From contig NZ_NXIA01000006.1 of the NCBI RefSeq assembly GCF_002412165.1, positions 1-64,000 of the forward strand: a DNA stretch of 64,000 nt. The letters run 5' to 3'. Position 1 is the stretch's first letter. Every line of letters starts with the position of its first letter. Below the pieces are notes generated by a model that saw only the letters and a list, made by a program, of their open reading frames with translations, was not told the DNA's origin and did not search any database. The position numbers and the translations under genes are program-made. Below are positions 42,029-50,725 of this stretch, piece by piece. Source of the DNA: Curtobacterium sp. 'Ferrero'. GTDB taxonomy: Bacteria > Actinomycetota > Actinomycetes > Actinomycetales > Microbacteriaceae.

Positions 42029-44212
42029 TCATCCCGCGGCGATGGGCTGGGCGTCGGCGGCGGGGGAGACCTCGGCCAGGCCGAGCGTGTCGAGCAGCCA
42101 GGCGAGCTCGAACGCCCGCTCCTTCCACGAGTCGTACCGCCCGCTGACGCCGCCGTGCCCGGCCGCCATCTCGGTCTTGAGCAGCACGGGCGCCCCGACC
42201 TCGCGCAGCCGCGCCGTCCACTTGGCGGGCTCGACGTACAGCACGCGGGTGTCGTTGATCGACGTCACCGCGAGGATCTTCGGGTACTGCACGTCCTCGC
42301 GGACGTTCTCGTACGGGGAGTACTCGCTCATGTACCGGTAGACCTCGGGGTCGTGCAGCGGGTCGCCCCACTCGTCCCACTCGATGACCGTGAGCGGCAG
42401 GTCCGGGTCGAGGATGCTCGTCAGCGCGTCGACGAACGGGACGGCGGCGAGGATGCCGGCGAAGCGGTCCGGCGCGAGGTTGGCGACCGCGCCCATCAGG
42501 AGCCCGCCGGCGCTGCCGCCCTCGGCCACGAGCCGGTCCGCGGTGGTCCGGCCGGTCGCGATGAGGTGGTCGGCGACGGCGACGAAGTCCGTGAAGGTGT
42601 TCTTCTTCGTTAGGGTCTTGCCGTCCTCGTACCAGTGCCGGCCCATCTCGCCGCCACCGCGCACGTGTGCGACGGCGAAGACGACGCCGCGGTCGAGCAT
42701 GCTCAGCCGCATGACGCTGAAGCCGGGGTCGATCGAGTGCTCGTACGACCCGTACCCGTAGAGGTGGAGCGGAGCCGGTCGGTCGGCCTCGACCGCGTCG
42801 CGCCGCCAGACGAGCGAGATCGGCACCCGCGTGCCGTCCGACGCCGTCGCCCAGTCACGCTCCTGCACGTAGTCGTCCGGGTCGTAGCCGCCGAGCACCG
42901 GCTGCCGCTTGAGGACCGTGACCTCGCCGGTCGCGAGGTCGAGGTCGCTCACCTCCGACGGGGTGACGAACGACGTGAACCCGATCCGGAGCGTGGGCTG
43001 GTCCCACTCGGGGTTGCCGCCGAGCCCCGCTGAGAACAGCGTCTCGTCGAAGGGGACCTCGTGTGCGTCCCCGTAGCCGTCGTCCTCGATGGGGATCACC
43101 GCGACACGGGGGAGCGCCTCGGACCGGTACTCGAGTGCGAGGTGGCCGGCGAAGGCGTCGACCGACTCGATGCGGCGCTCGGGGTGGTGCGCGACGACGA
43201 CCCGACGGTCGTGCTCGGAGGTGGGGTCGTCGGCCGGCACGTCGACGAGCTCGAAGTTCTCGGCGCCGTCGTTGTGCAGCACGAGGAAGCGGTCGCTGCC
43301 GCCGACGATGGCGTGCTCGATCTCGTACTCGACGCCTTCGCGGCGCGGCCACACGACCTGGAACTCCCCGGTCGGGTCCGCGGCGTCGAGGACGAGTGCC
43401 TCGGACGTGATCTTCGACCCGAGCTCGATGACGATGTACTGCGACGAGCGGGTCACGCCCACGCCCACCCAGTACCGGTCGTCCGGCTCCTCGAACACGA
43501 CGAGGTCCTCGGCCGCGGGGGTGCCGACCGCGTGCCGCCAGATGCGGTCCGGCCGCCACGAGTCGTCGACCGTCGGGTAGAACACGAACCCGCCGGACGG
43601 GTCGAAGGTCGCGCCGGAGCCGGTGTTCGGGATCTCTTCGCCGATGTCCCGGCCCGTCATCAGGTCGCGCACCCGCAGCGTGTACCGCTCGTCGCCCTCG
43701 ACGTCGATGCCGTAGACGAGCCGTGTCCCGTCGTCGCTGATGTCGTAGGTACCGATCGAGAAGAAGTCGTGCCCCTCGGCGAGCGCGTTGCCGTCGAGGA
43801 CGACCTCCTCTCCGGGCAGGGCGGACGACCCGCCGTCCGCGGGCACCTCGATCGACGGCGGGGTCCAGTCGTCCGGACCGCTGATCGGGGCGCGGCAGTG
43901 CACGCCGTACTGCGAGCCCTCGGCGGTGCGGGTGAAGTACCACCAGTCGCCCATGCGGACCGGGACCGAGAGGTCGGTCTCCTGGACGCGGGACTTCACC
44001 TCGGCGAAGACGCGGTCGCGGAGCGGTCCGAGGTGCGCCGTGGCGGCCTCGGTGTGCGCGTTCTCGGCCTCGAGGTAGGCGAGCGTCTCGGGTGACTCCT
44101 TGTCGCGCAGCCACTCGTAGTCGTCGACGAAGTCGATGCCGTGGTGCGTCCGGGTGACCGGGTGCTTGGCGGCGGTGGGCGGGGTGGCCGGTTCGTGCTC
44201 GCTGCTCACCAT
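42029..44212 (-). CDS. S9 family oligopeptidase (oligopeptidase B type)
   Basis: A 727-residue cytoplasmic serine peptidase that cuts short peptides. The N-terminal beta-propeller (about 80-430) caps the alpha/beta-hydrolase domain. The catalytic triad is S567 in EGGSAGGLLMG, D654 in SINDTRV and H686 in AAGHGGVSG. The RTHHGIDFVDDYEWLRDK opening is typical of oligopeptidase B, which prefers Arg or Lys at P1. TAGGGT ends 7 nt before the second codon (GTG 44209), so the real start may be that codon on a leaderless mRNA. Confidence 0.94.
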   Translation of the reverse strand: MVSSEHEPATPPTAAKHPVTRTHHGIDFVDDYEWLRDKESPETLAYLEAENAHTEAATAHLGPLRDRVFAEVKSRVQETDLSVPVRMGDWWYFTRTAEGSQYGVHCRAPISGPDDWTPPSIEVPADGGSSALPGEEVVLDGNALAEGHDFFSIGTYDISDDGTRLVYGIDVEGDERYTLRVRDLMTGRDIGEEIPNTGSGATFDPSGGFVFYPTVDDSWRPDRIWRHAVGTPAAEDLVVFEEPDDRYWVGVGVTRSSQYIVIELGSKITSEALVLDAADPTGEFQVVWPRREGVEYEIEHAIVGGSDRFLVLHNDGAENFELVDVPADDPTSEHDRRVVVAHHPERRIESVDAFAGHLALEYRSEALPRVAVIPIEDDGYGDAHEVPFDETLFSAGLGGNPEWDQPTLRIGFTSFVTPSEVSDLDLATGEVTVLKRQPVLGGYDPDDYVQERDWATASDGTRVPISLVWRRDAVEADRPAPLHLYGYGSYEHSIDPGFSVMRLSMLDRGVVFAVAHVRGGGEMGRHWYEDGKTLTKKNTFTDFVAVADHLIATGRTTADRLVAEGGSAGGLLMGAVANLAPDRFAGILAAVPFVDALTSILDPDLPLTVIEWDEWGDPLHDPEVYRYMSEYSPYENVREDVQYPKILAVTSINDTRVLYVEPAKWTARLREVGAPVLLKTEMAAGHGGVSGRYDSWKERAFELAWLLDTLGLAEVSPAADAQPIAAG

Positions 44213-44246
44213 GCCACCCTATGCGCAGCACCCTGCGGCGGTCGGC

Positions 44247-45446
44247 TCACGCGGCCGGCCGGGCACGGGCACGGACCCCGTCGGCCACGCGCTCGACGAA
44301 CGCCTCGAGCTCGTCCGCCACCCCGATCACCCGCCACACCCGTCGTCGTCTTCGGTCGGTGACGGGCATGAGGAGCCCGGCCGCACACAACCGTGCGGTC
44401 ACGCTCTCCGTCCGGTCGCCGAGCAGCCGGTCGCACGTGTCCTCGGTGACGAACGGCTCGTTCGTCAAGATCGGGAGGAGCGCGGGCGGCACCCCGTGGG
44501 CGCGGACACGGTCGCGGTGCTCGCCGAGCAGGAGCGCCGTGACGGTGGCCTCGTCGCTCACCGTGCCGATCGCGATCGCGAGGTCCCGCACGAGGTCGTC
44601 CACCGCGCCGTCCCGGTAGGTCGTGAGCAGGCCGAAGTACCGGGAGCGCTCGGCCGCGAGCACGACGGCGATCGGGGCGGTCACCTGGGCTGCGAGACCG
44701 CGCCGCCGGAACACCGCGCCGACGAGGGCACGTCCGATCCGGCCGTTGCCGTCGGTGAACGGGTGGACGGACTCGAACTGAGCGTGCGCGATGGCCGCCT
44801 GCGCGATCGGGTGCAGGTCGTCCCGGTGCACGAAGGCGAGCAGGTCGTCGACCAGGCCCGGCACGAGCTCGGGCGGGGGCGGGACGTACGCCGCGAGTCG
44901 CGGTGTCGCGCCGCCTCCGATCCAGTTCTGCACGTCCCGCCAGTGCCCCGCGTACCGTCCGTCGACGGGGTCGTCGGCCATGAGCACCCGGTGCGCCTCG
45001 AGCAGCGCCGCCGCCGTGATCGTGCCCGACGCCGCGCTCGCCACCAGCTGCTCGAGGGCCGTTCCGGCGCGGACCACGAGGGTCGCGCTCGGGTTCGCCC
45101 GGCTGCCGACCGCGGCACGCGCGACGTCGTCGATCGTGGCGTCCTCGTGCTCGATGCGTGACGAGGCCACCGCCTCCGTCCGGACGAGCAGCGACGACAG
45201 CCCCGCGAGGACGGTGCCGTGCTCGGCGTCGAGGGTGCGGAGCGCGTGCGTCGCGTGGGCGAGCAGCTGCGCGGTGCCCGCGTCGGGTGACCACTCGGCG
45301 TCGGCGATCCGCGGTGGGACGGACGTCGTCACCTGCGTGACCATCCGGTCGGCCCGTGGACCCCGGGCGCTGCTCCGCCTCGACCGGACCGCCCGGGTGT
45401 GCGGCGGCCATGTAGGAACCGGTCCTGCCGCTCCGATGCGTTCCAC
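44247..45446 (-). CDS. Fic family AMP-transferase-like protein
   Basis: A 399-residue Fic-domain protein. The active motif HPFTDGNGRIGR begins at H228, all residues intact, so nucleotidyl transfer (usually AMP) to a protein is expected. SSRIEH at 95-100 matches the S-x-x-x-E inhibitory helix of class II Fic proteins, so it is probably self-inhibited and not a free toxin. A C-terminal winged-helix-like segment (TNEPFVTEDTCDRLLGD... RVWRVIGV) follows. GTG 45446 has GGAGG upstream, but that GGAGG belongs to a dispersed repeat arm; ATG 45344 is an alternative giving 365 residues. No partner antitoxin gene is beside it. Confidence 0.85.
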   Translation of the reverse strand: MERIGAAGPVPTWPPHTRAVRSRRSSARGPRADRMVTQVTTSVPPRIADAEWSPDAGTAQLLAHATHALRTLDAEHGTVLAGLSSLLVRTEAVASSRIEHEDATIDDVARAAVGSRANPSATLVVRAGTALEQLVASAASGTITAAALLEAHRVLMADDPVDGRYAGHWRDVQNWIGGGATPRLAAYVPPPPELVPGLVDDLLAFVHRDDLHPIAQAAIAHAQFESVHPFTDGNGRIGRALVGAVFRRRGLAAQVTAPIAVVLAAERSRYFGLLTTYRDGAVDDLVRDLAIAIGTVSDEATVTALLLGEHRDRVRAHGVPPALLPILTNEPFVTEDTCDRLLGDRTESVTARLCAAGLLMPVTDRRRRRVWRVIGVADELEAFVERVADGVRARARPAA

Positions 45447-45476
45447 GGTGCCTCCGTCCCCGAGTGGTCGCCGAGC

Positions 45477-45482
45477 ACGCTA
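45477..45482 (-). promoter_or_regulatory. Candidate -10 of the fic gene
   Basis: TAGCGT on the minus strand, giving a leader of about 25 nt to GTG 45446 or about 127 nt to ATG 45344. Confidence 0.4.
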
Positions 45483-45538
45483 CGACGCCTCCGACCCGCG
45501 CCGCCATGAATCCGGATGTCGTATGCACGCGCGCTCGC

Positions 45539-45544
45539 TAGCGT
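45539..45544 (+). promoter_or_regulatory. -10 of a leaderless amidohydrolase mRNA
   Basis: TAGCGT with its last base 7 nt before the ATG at 45551. Confidence 0.55.
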
Positions 45545-45550
45545 GGCCGC

Positions 45551-46750
45551 ATGACCAACACCTTCGCCATCACCGGTGCCCACGTCGTCCCCGTCACCTC
45601 CCCGGCGTTCGACGGCGGGGCGGTCGTCGTCGAGGACGGGAAGATCACCGCGATCGGGCCGGACGTCTCGCCGCCCGACGGCATGCCCGTGGTCGACGCC
45701 ACCGGTGCCTGGCTCGTCCCCGGTTTCGTCGAGGCGCACGGCCACGTCGGCATCCACGAGGAGGCCAACGGCGAGGCCGGCAACGACACGAACGAGATGA
45801 CCGGCCCGAACATGGCCGGCGTCCGGGCGATCGACGCCGTCGACATCCAGGACGAGGGCTTCCGCGACGCCCTCGCCGGCGGCGTCACGAGCATCGTCGT
45901 CAAGCCCGGCTCCGGCAACCCGATCGGCGGCCAGACCGTCGCGATCAAGACCTGGGGCGGCCGGACGATCGACGAGCAGCTCATCTCGGACTCGGTGAGC
46001 GTCAAGAGCGCGCTCGGCGAGAACCCGAAGCGCGTGTACGGCGGCAAGGGGCAGACCCCGTCCACACGCCTCGGCGTCGCGAAGATCATCCGCGACGCCT
46101 TCGTCGAGGCACAGAACTACCGGGCGTCCCGCGACGCCGCCGCGGCCAAGGGCGAGCCGTTCGCCCGCGACCTCACGAAGGAGACGCTCGTCCGGGTGCT
46201 CGACGGCGAGCTCGCCTGGGACCAGCACACCCACCGCCACGACGACATCGCCACCGCCGTCCGGCTCGCCGAGTAGTTCGGCTACCGGCTCGTCGTGAAC
46301 CACGGCACCGAGGCGCACAAGATCGCCGACGTCCTCGCCGAGAAGGGCATCCCGGTGATCTACGGCCCGCTCTTCACGAGCCGGTCGAAGGTCGAGCTCC
46401 GCGACCGCGGGATCCCGAACCTCGCCACGATCGCCGCCGCCGGCGTGCGGGTCGCGATCACCACCGACGCGCCGGTCGTCCCGATCAACATGCTCGTCGA
46501 CCAGGCCACGGCAGCGATCAAGGAGGGCCTGCCGTGGCAGACCGCGCTCGAGGCACTCACCGTCAACCCGGCAGAGATCCTCGGCTTCGGCGACCGCGTC
46601 GGTCGGCTCGAGGTCGGCCACGACGCCGACCTCGTCCTCTGGGACGGCGACCCGCTCGCCGCGACCAGCCGCGCGACGCGCGTCTGGATCGAGGGCGCCC
46701 AGGTCTTCGAGTGGGCCGACGGGCAGGGCGTCACCAGCGACCGCTGGTGA
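45551..46750 (+). pseudogene. Amidohydrolase interrupted by an in-frame TAG
   Basis: An imidazolonepropionase-like metal-dependent amidohydrolase, about 399 residues if read through. Codon 242 is TAG (46274-46276); the same frame then continues FGYRLVVNHGTEAHKI to the natural stop. Before it are the first metal motif AHGHVG near 60 and the GVTSIVVKPGSG block; after it are NHGTEAH and TTDAPVVP with the last metal Asp, so both halves are needed for a complete barrel. Expected residue is Glu or Gln (GAG or CAG to TAG). No ribosome-binding site favours restart at GTG 46295. The rest of the gene shows no decay, so the event is recent, a sequence error, or the TAG is read. Confidence 0.85.
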
Positions 46751-46764
46751 CCGCCTGACGGACG

Positions 46765-46811
46765 GGCGCGCCCGGCTCAGCGGCATCGCGGAGCGATGCG
46801 CCGGGCGCGCC
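46765..46811. terminator. Long hairpin after the amidohydrolase
   Basis: GGCGCGCCCGGC (46765-46776) pairs with GCCGGGCGCGCC (46800-46811), and the loop has a second stem GCATCG/CGATGC. It lies between convergent genes. Confidence 0.65.
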
Positions 46812-46825
46812 GACCGAGCTTGCGA

Positions 46826-46858
46826 GGGAGGACGGTGCGGGCCCGCACCGTGCCTCCC
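46826..46858. repeat. GGACGGGAGGCRC-family palindrome with 20-bp perfect core
   Basis: ACGGTGCGGGCCCGCACCGT (46832-46851) is a perfect palindrome, flanked by GGGAGG and CCTCCC with one bulged base, giving a stem of about 16 pairs. It lies between the convergent amidohydrolase and aminotransferase genes, so it is also a likely bidirectional terminator. Confidence 0.7.
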
Positions 46859-46896
46859 GTCCGTCCGCGGATCGCCGTGGACGCGACCCGCACCGG

Positions 46897-47787
46897 TCAT
46901 GCCTCGCGCGACAGCAGGAACTCGTTGATCCGCTGGGTGAGCGGCAGGTCCATCGCCCGGGTGGCCCCGTTCACCGACCGGATCGGCGCGGCCTGCCGCA
47001 CGCTGGAGACGAGCCAGAGCGCGTCGGCGGCCTCGAGGTCAGCGAGGGTCACGAGTTCGTACGCCGTCTCCATCCCGGCCTCCTCGGCGAACCGGAAGAC
47101 GTCGGCCTGCGTGGTGCCGGCGAGGATGCCGATGTCCGTCCGGGGCGTCACGAGCCGCCCGCCGACGGACATGACGAGGTTCGCGCGGGTGCCCTCGAGC
47201 ACGTAGCCGTCCGTCGACACGAAGAGCGCGTCGTCGGCACCGCGCCGGTCGGCCTCGCGCAGCGCCGCCATGTTCACCGCGTAGGACAGCGTCTTCGCGC
47301 CCTGCAGGAGCCACGGCGACGTGCGCTCGACGTCGTGCCGGTAGCCGCGGTCGAGCGTCACGACCGAGATGCCCTCGGTGCGTGCGGGCGTCTGGTCACC
47401 CGACGGCGCCGCGTACGCCCAGCCGGTCGGGCGGTCGGAGCCCTCGACACCGCGGGTCAGCACGGTCTTCACGAAGGCCTCGCGCACGGGGTCGAGCTCG
47501 GCGCAGACGGCCTCGATCGCGCGGCGCCAGGCGTCCGCGTCGGGCACCGGCAGGTCGAGCATCCGCGCGGACCGCTCGAAGCGGGCCAGGTGCGGCTCGA
47601 GCGCCTGCGGTCGACCGTCGACCACGGTGATGGTCTCGAACACGCCGTCGCCGCGGATGATCCCGAGGTCCTGCACCTGCACGTGCTCCTCGAGCGGGGC
47701 GGCGAACCAGAACGCGTCGGCGTCCGGGTCGTGCGGCGCGGCGTCGCGGGAGGGCTGGTTGAGGATCGCGAGGACGGTTTCGGTCAT
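46897..47787 (-). CDS. pabC: Aminotransferase class IV, probable 4-amino-4-deoxychorismate lyase
   Basis: A 296-residue PLP enzyme of fold type IV. GIIRGDGVFETI is the family N-motif, K in LQGAKTLSYAVN is the Schiff-base lysine, and LEGTRANLVM and AGTTQADVF are phosphate-contact blocks. PabC, branched-chain and D-amino-acid aminotransferases share these; the presence of pabB and folC elsewhere here makes PabC the likeliest. ATG 47787 starts the conserved MTETVLAILNQP; four upstream codons are dropped. It lies 19 bp after the small gene at 47807, likely one operon. Confidence 0.8.
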   Translation of the reverse strand: MTETVLAILNQPSRDAAPHDPDADAFWFAAPLEEHVQVQDLGIIRGDGVFETITVVDGRPQALEPHLARFERSARMLDLPVPDADAWRRAIEAVCAELDPVREAFVKTVLTRGVEGSDRPTGWAYAAPSGDQTPARTEGISVVTLDRGYRHDVERTSPWLLQGAKTLSYAVNMAALREADRRGADDALFVSTDGYVLEGTRANLVMSVGGRLVTPRTDIGILAGTTQADVFRFAEEAGMETAYELVTLADLEAADALWLVSSVRQAAPIRSVNGATRAMDLPLTQRINEFLLSREA

Positions 47788-47806
47788 GCGTCCATCCAAC
47801 CGCAGC

Positions 47807-48157
47807 TCAGCTGGCGTCGGGCAGGGCTCCGAGCAGCTTCCACACGGCCTCGGTGAGCTCCGGGTGCTGCAGGGCGATCCGGCGCAGTCGGTGGTACTCC
47901 TCGCCGAGGGAGGTGCCCTGGCCGGACGCCGGGTGCATCGCCCACTGGGCGGCTCGCTGACCGATGGCGGCGTCGAGTTCGAGCGAGTCGGCGCGGAGGA
48001 TGAGCACGACCTGCTCGTCGACGGTCGGCAGCGTCGGCATGAAGTCCCACGGGTCCTCGCCCTGACGGCTCCGGTGCTCGACGATCATCGAGATCTCCTC
48101 GGCGGCCTCGGCACGCAGCACCTCGAGGCTGCGCCCCGACCTGCGGGACTCAGCCAT
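47807..48157 (-). CDS. Small soluble protein of unknown function
   Basis: A 116-residue protein I do not recognise. It has a basic N-terminus, a helical segment (LEVLRAEAAEEISMIVEHRSRQGEDPWDF), and a helical C-terminus (EEYHRLRRIALQHPELTEAVWKLLGALP). No Cys, no membrane segment and no catalytic motif. It is immediately upstream of the pabC-like gene on the same strand and divergent from the NUDIX gene 52 bp away. Confidence 0.65.
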   Translation of the reverse strand: MAESRRSGRSLEVLRAEAAEEISMIVEHRSRQGEDPWDFMPTLPTVDEQVVLILRADSLELDAAIGQRAAQWAMHPASGQGTSLGEEYHRLRRIALQHPELTEAVWKLLGALPDAS

Positions 48158-48197
48158 GATGCCCCCGCAGCACGCCTGCCATGCAACGAGCGTACGC

Positions 48198-48203
48198 CAC
48201 ACT
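48198..48203 (+). promoter_or_regulatory. -10 of a leaderless NUDIX mRNA
   Basis: CACACT with its last base 7 nt before the GTG at 48210; the hexamer is weak, and GGAG between them could also be a ribosome-binding site. Confidence 0.4.
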
Positions 48204-48209
48204 GGAGCG

Positions 48210-48710
48210 GTGACCGAACGCGAGGACCGCACCGTCCAGCACCCGGCCGTGGTCGTCGTGTACCTGCTGCGGGACGGCGTCGACGGACCCGAGGTCCTGC
48301 TCGGCGAGAAGCGCCGCGGACTCGGAGCGGGTCGTCTCGTCGGTCCCGGCGGCAAGCGGGAGCCCGGTGAAGCCGCGGTCGACACCGCCGTGCGCGAGGT
48401 GGCCGAGGAGGTCGGCCTGCGGCTCGACCCCGACGACCTGGAGGCGCGGGGCACGTTGGACTACCGGTTCCCGTTCCGCCCGTCCTGGTCCCAGGTCTCC
48501 GACGTCTTCGTCTGCCGCCGCTGGCAGGGACACCCGACGGGCAGCGACGAACTCGAACCCCGGTGGATCCCGGTGCGGGACGTGCCCTACGACGCGATGT
48601 GGGACGACGCGAAGTACTGGTTGCCCGGGGTGCTCGACGGGGGACGGGTCCGCGCGGGGTTCACGTTCGCCGACGACAACGCGACGGTCGCCGGGTTCAC
48701 GGGAGCCTGA
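48210..48710 (+). CDS. NUDIX hydrolase
   Basis: A 166-residue hydrolase of nucleoside diphosphates linked to another group. The NUDIX box G-x5-E-x7-REVAEEVG is complete at about 49-71 (GPGGKREPGE ... AVREVAEEVGL). LLGEKRRGLGAGRLVGPGGK before the box resembles MTH1-like 8-oxo-dGTP enzymes, as does WDDAKYWLPGVLDG later. The GTG start was taken because the upstream frame lies in the divergent promoter. It abuts the convergent gene at 48711 with no spacer. Confidence 0.92.
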   Translation: MTEREDRTVQHPAVVVVYLLRDGVDGPEVLLGEKRRGLGAGRLVGPGGKREPGEAAVDTAVREVAEEVGLRLDPDDLEARGTLDYRFPFRPSWSQVSDVFVCRRWQGHPTGSDELEPRWIPVRDVPYDAMWDDAKYWLPGVLDGGRVRAGFTFADDNATVAGFTGA

Positions 48711-48998
48711 TCAGCGAGCCTGCTGCGTGCGGGTGCTGCCCGTGCGGGCTTCCTCGGCGGCGGCGATGACGTCGGCGTCGCCGCTCCGGCCGCCGAGGGG
48801 GCGCACGAAGAAGTCCACGATGCCGAACCCGATCGCGCCGATCATCGCGAACATCGCCCACCCGACGAAGAGGCCGGCGGTGCTGCGTCCGTCGGCCGGC
48901 GCGAGGAACACGCTCAGCGCGTAGAACACGACCGCGAGGGCGAGGAACACGACGACGACGGTCACGAGGACGCGGTGCCAAGCGATGCGCGGGGTCAT
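48711..48998 (-). CDS. Two-segment small membrane protein
   Basis: A 95-residue protein with two hydrophobic segments (VLVTVVVVFLALAVVFYALSVFL and GLFVGWAMFAMIGAIGFGIVDFFV) and a polar C-terminal tail rich in Ala, Glu and Thr. Function unknown. TATCCT at 49005-49010 on the minus strand ends 7 nt before the ATG, a further leaderless start. Its last base is directly next to the NUDIX stop. Confidence 0.75.
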   Translation of the reverse strand: MTPRIAWHRVLVTVVVVFLALAVVFYALSVFLAPADGRSTAGLFVGWAMFAMIGAIGFGIVDFFVRPLGGRSGDADVIAAAEEARTGSTRTQQAR

Positions 48999-49004
48999 GG
49001 GCCC

Positions 49005-49010
49005 AGGATA
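49005..49010 (-). promoter_or_regulatory. -10 of a leaderless small membrane protein mRNA
   Basis: TATCCT on the minus strand, last base 7 nt before the ATG at 48998. Confidence 0.55.
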
Positions 49011-49054
49011 CGCCCGACGCGGCGGCCCGTCGGCGCCCGGGCCTGCCGATCAGC

Positions 49055-49120
49055 GTCAGCGCTCGGCGCGTGTCGCTCGGCTTGCGTCCCCGTCGCGCCG
49101 AGCGGTGTCAGCGCTCGGCG
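49055..49120 (-). repeat. Duplicated gene end and hairpin
   Basis: GTCAGCGCTCGGCG occurs at 49055-49068 and 49107-49120. The second copy contains the stop of the following minus-strand gene; the first repeats it 52 bp further on. CGCCGAGCG (49096-49104) and CGCTCGGCG (49112-49120) also form a 9-bp hairpin over the stop. Confidence 0.65.
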
Positions 49121-50646
49121 TGCCGTCCGTGCGGCCGTTCCTCCGGCGCACTGCCGGACCGGGCGCCCGTCCGCACCGGAGCGTCGGACCGGGCCGGCGC
49201 CCTGGAGCCGTCCACGCGTGGGACGGGACGCGTGCGCGGGCCGCTGGTCGGGCCTCCCGTCCGTCCCGCGGGGGCCGGGCGCTCGCCGGACCGGACCACC
49301 GGGATCCGACCCGTGGGCGTCGTCTCCGTCTCGAGACCGTCGCGACCGCCCATGAATACGTCACCGTTCACGCGGTCGTCCTCCCACTCGTCGTCGTGCA
49401 GGACGGTGAGCGTCCCCGTCTCGGTCGAGGTGAGGCCGTGGCGCTCGAGTTCGGCGTCCCGCTGCTTGCCGAGGAACTCGCGGTTGGCGTTCTGCGCGTC
49501 CTGGAACATCGTCGTGCGGCCCGTGACGATCGCCCGGATGCGGCGCCGCTCCCACCACTTCTTGCCGACGAACATCAGGACGAGCCCGGCCGCCGCGTAG
49601 CAGCCCATGGTGATCAGGCCGCGGGCGGGACCGGGGCCCACGCCGTAGACCTGGTGCTTGATCATGTCGACCATGCTCGAGCCCACGACGACGTGGTTGA
49701 GCCACGCGAACGGCTCCGGCATGAACCACTTCGGGTACGCGCCGCCGGACGACGGCATCGACAGGAAGACGAAGCAGATCATCGCCGGTGCGGCGATGAA
49801 CCGCCCGGCGAAGTAGCTCAGGCCGTTGACCGCGAGACCGATGGCGACGATCCACCCCCAGGCAATGAGGACGAGCGGGACGAAGTGCCCGTGGACAGCA
49901 CCGACGACCGGGCCGGCCAGGGTGTTCGTGATCAGCGAGATGACGAGACCGCCGACGACGATGACCGCCATCCGGACCCGGTGGCGCAGCGGCCCGCCCA
50001 TGATCCCGATGAACATCGCGACCATGTAGCCGCCGATGCACCACGCGAGCATGACGTACATCGACACGGTGCCGTACTCGTCGTAGGCGGGCAGCGGAGC
50101 CAGCTCCGTGACCTTCGGTGTCGCCGCCCCGGTCGCCGTGACCACCGCCGACAGCGTCGCCGGGACGAGCGAGGCCACCTGGAACTGGTGCGCGCTCGCC
50201 TTGAAGAACTCGTTCGCGGACGGGTCGTACGCGACCGCCATGCTGCCCGCGAGGACGTCGCGCTTCGCCGCGGCGAGGGAGTCGTAGGCGTGGAACACGT
50301 ACTCGCCCGGGAGCGCCTTGTCGACCGCGGCGACGAGCGTCGGGTCGCTGCCGACCAGCGCGACGGGGACGTCGTGCGGGTGCGGGGCGTGGAACGCGAA
50401 GACGTAGCAGAGGCAGAACCCCACGATGAAGAACAGCGGCATCCAGAGCTGCAGCCCGATGAGCTGGAGCGAGGGGTGGAGCGTGCCGTACCAGCGGCGG
50501 TACCGGCTGATCCGCTGCGGTTCCGGGACGGGAGCCTGTCGGACGCGCCGGGAGCCCGCGACGGTCGAGCCGCGCCGGGGGTGGGTGCCGCGGGTCGACG
50601 GGCGGGTGGTCCGCTTCGGTGGGAGGTCGTTCCGCGAGGTGCTCAC
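49108..50646 (-). CDS. DUF3533/YhgE-like membrane protein
   Basis: A 512-residue protein resembling the membrane part of ABC-2/YhgE-Pip proteins (DUF3533). A basic N-terminus (1-60) is followed by one membrane segment (LWMPLFFIVGFCLCYVFAF), an external domain of about 110 residues (HDVPVALVGSDPTLVAAVDKAL...), and five more segments (about 195-370). The last about 140 residues are disordered, Arg/Pro-rich. No ATPase gene is nearby, as expected for this group. GTG 50646 is the start. The substrate or cargo is unknown. Confidence 0.75.
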   Translation of the reverse strand: MSTSRNDLPPKRTTRPSTRGTHPRRGSTVAGSRRVRQAPVPEPQRISRYRRWYGTLHPSLQLIGLQLWMPLFFIVGFCLCYVFAFHAPHPHDVPVALVGSDPTLVAAVDKALPGEYVFHAYDSLAAAKRDVLAGSMAVAYDPSANEFFKASAHQFQVASLVPATLSAVVTATGAATPKVTELAPLPAYDEYGTVSMYVMLAWCIGGYMVAMFIGIMGGPLRHRVRMAVIVVGGLVISLITNTLAGPVVGAVHGHFVPLVLIAWGWIVAIGLAVNGLSYFAGRFIAAPAMICFVFLSMPSSGGAYPKWFMPEPFAWLNHVVVGSSMVDMIKHQVYGVGPGPARGLITMGCYAAAGLVLMFVGKKWWERRRIRAIVTGRTTMFQDAQNANREFLGKQRDAELERHGLTSTETGTLTVLHDDEWEDDRVNGDVFMGGRDGLETETTPTGRIPVVRSGERPAPAGRTGGPTSGPRTRPVPRVDGSRAPARSDAPVRTGARSGSAPEERPHGRHAER

Positions 50647-50725
50647 TCGGCCCTGTGCTCCTGTTCTCGTGACGGAGCGCCAGGATACGCCGGGGCGTCC
50701 GACAGCGCCCGGGACGCGGACCGCG

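Noticed and set aside
46295..46750. Second half of the amidohydrolase as an independent gene
   Set aside because: GTG 46295 has no ribosome-binding site or -10, and the frame is continuous with the part before the TAG.
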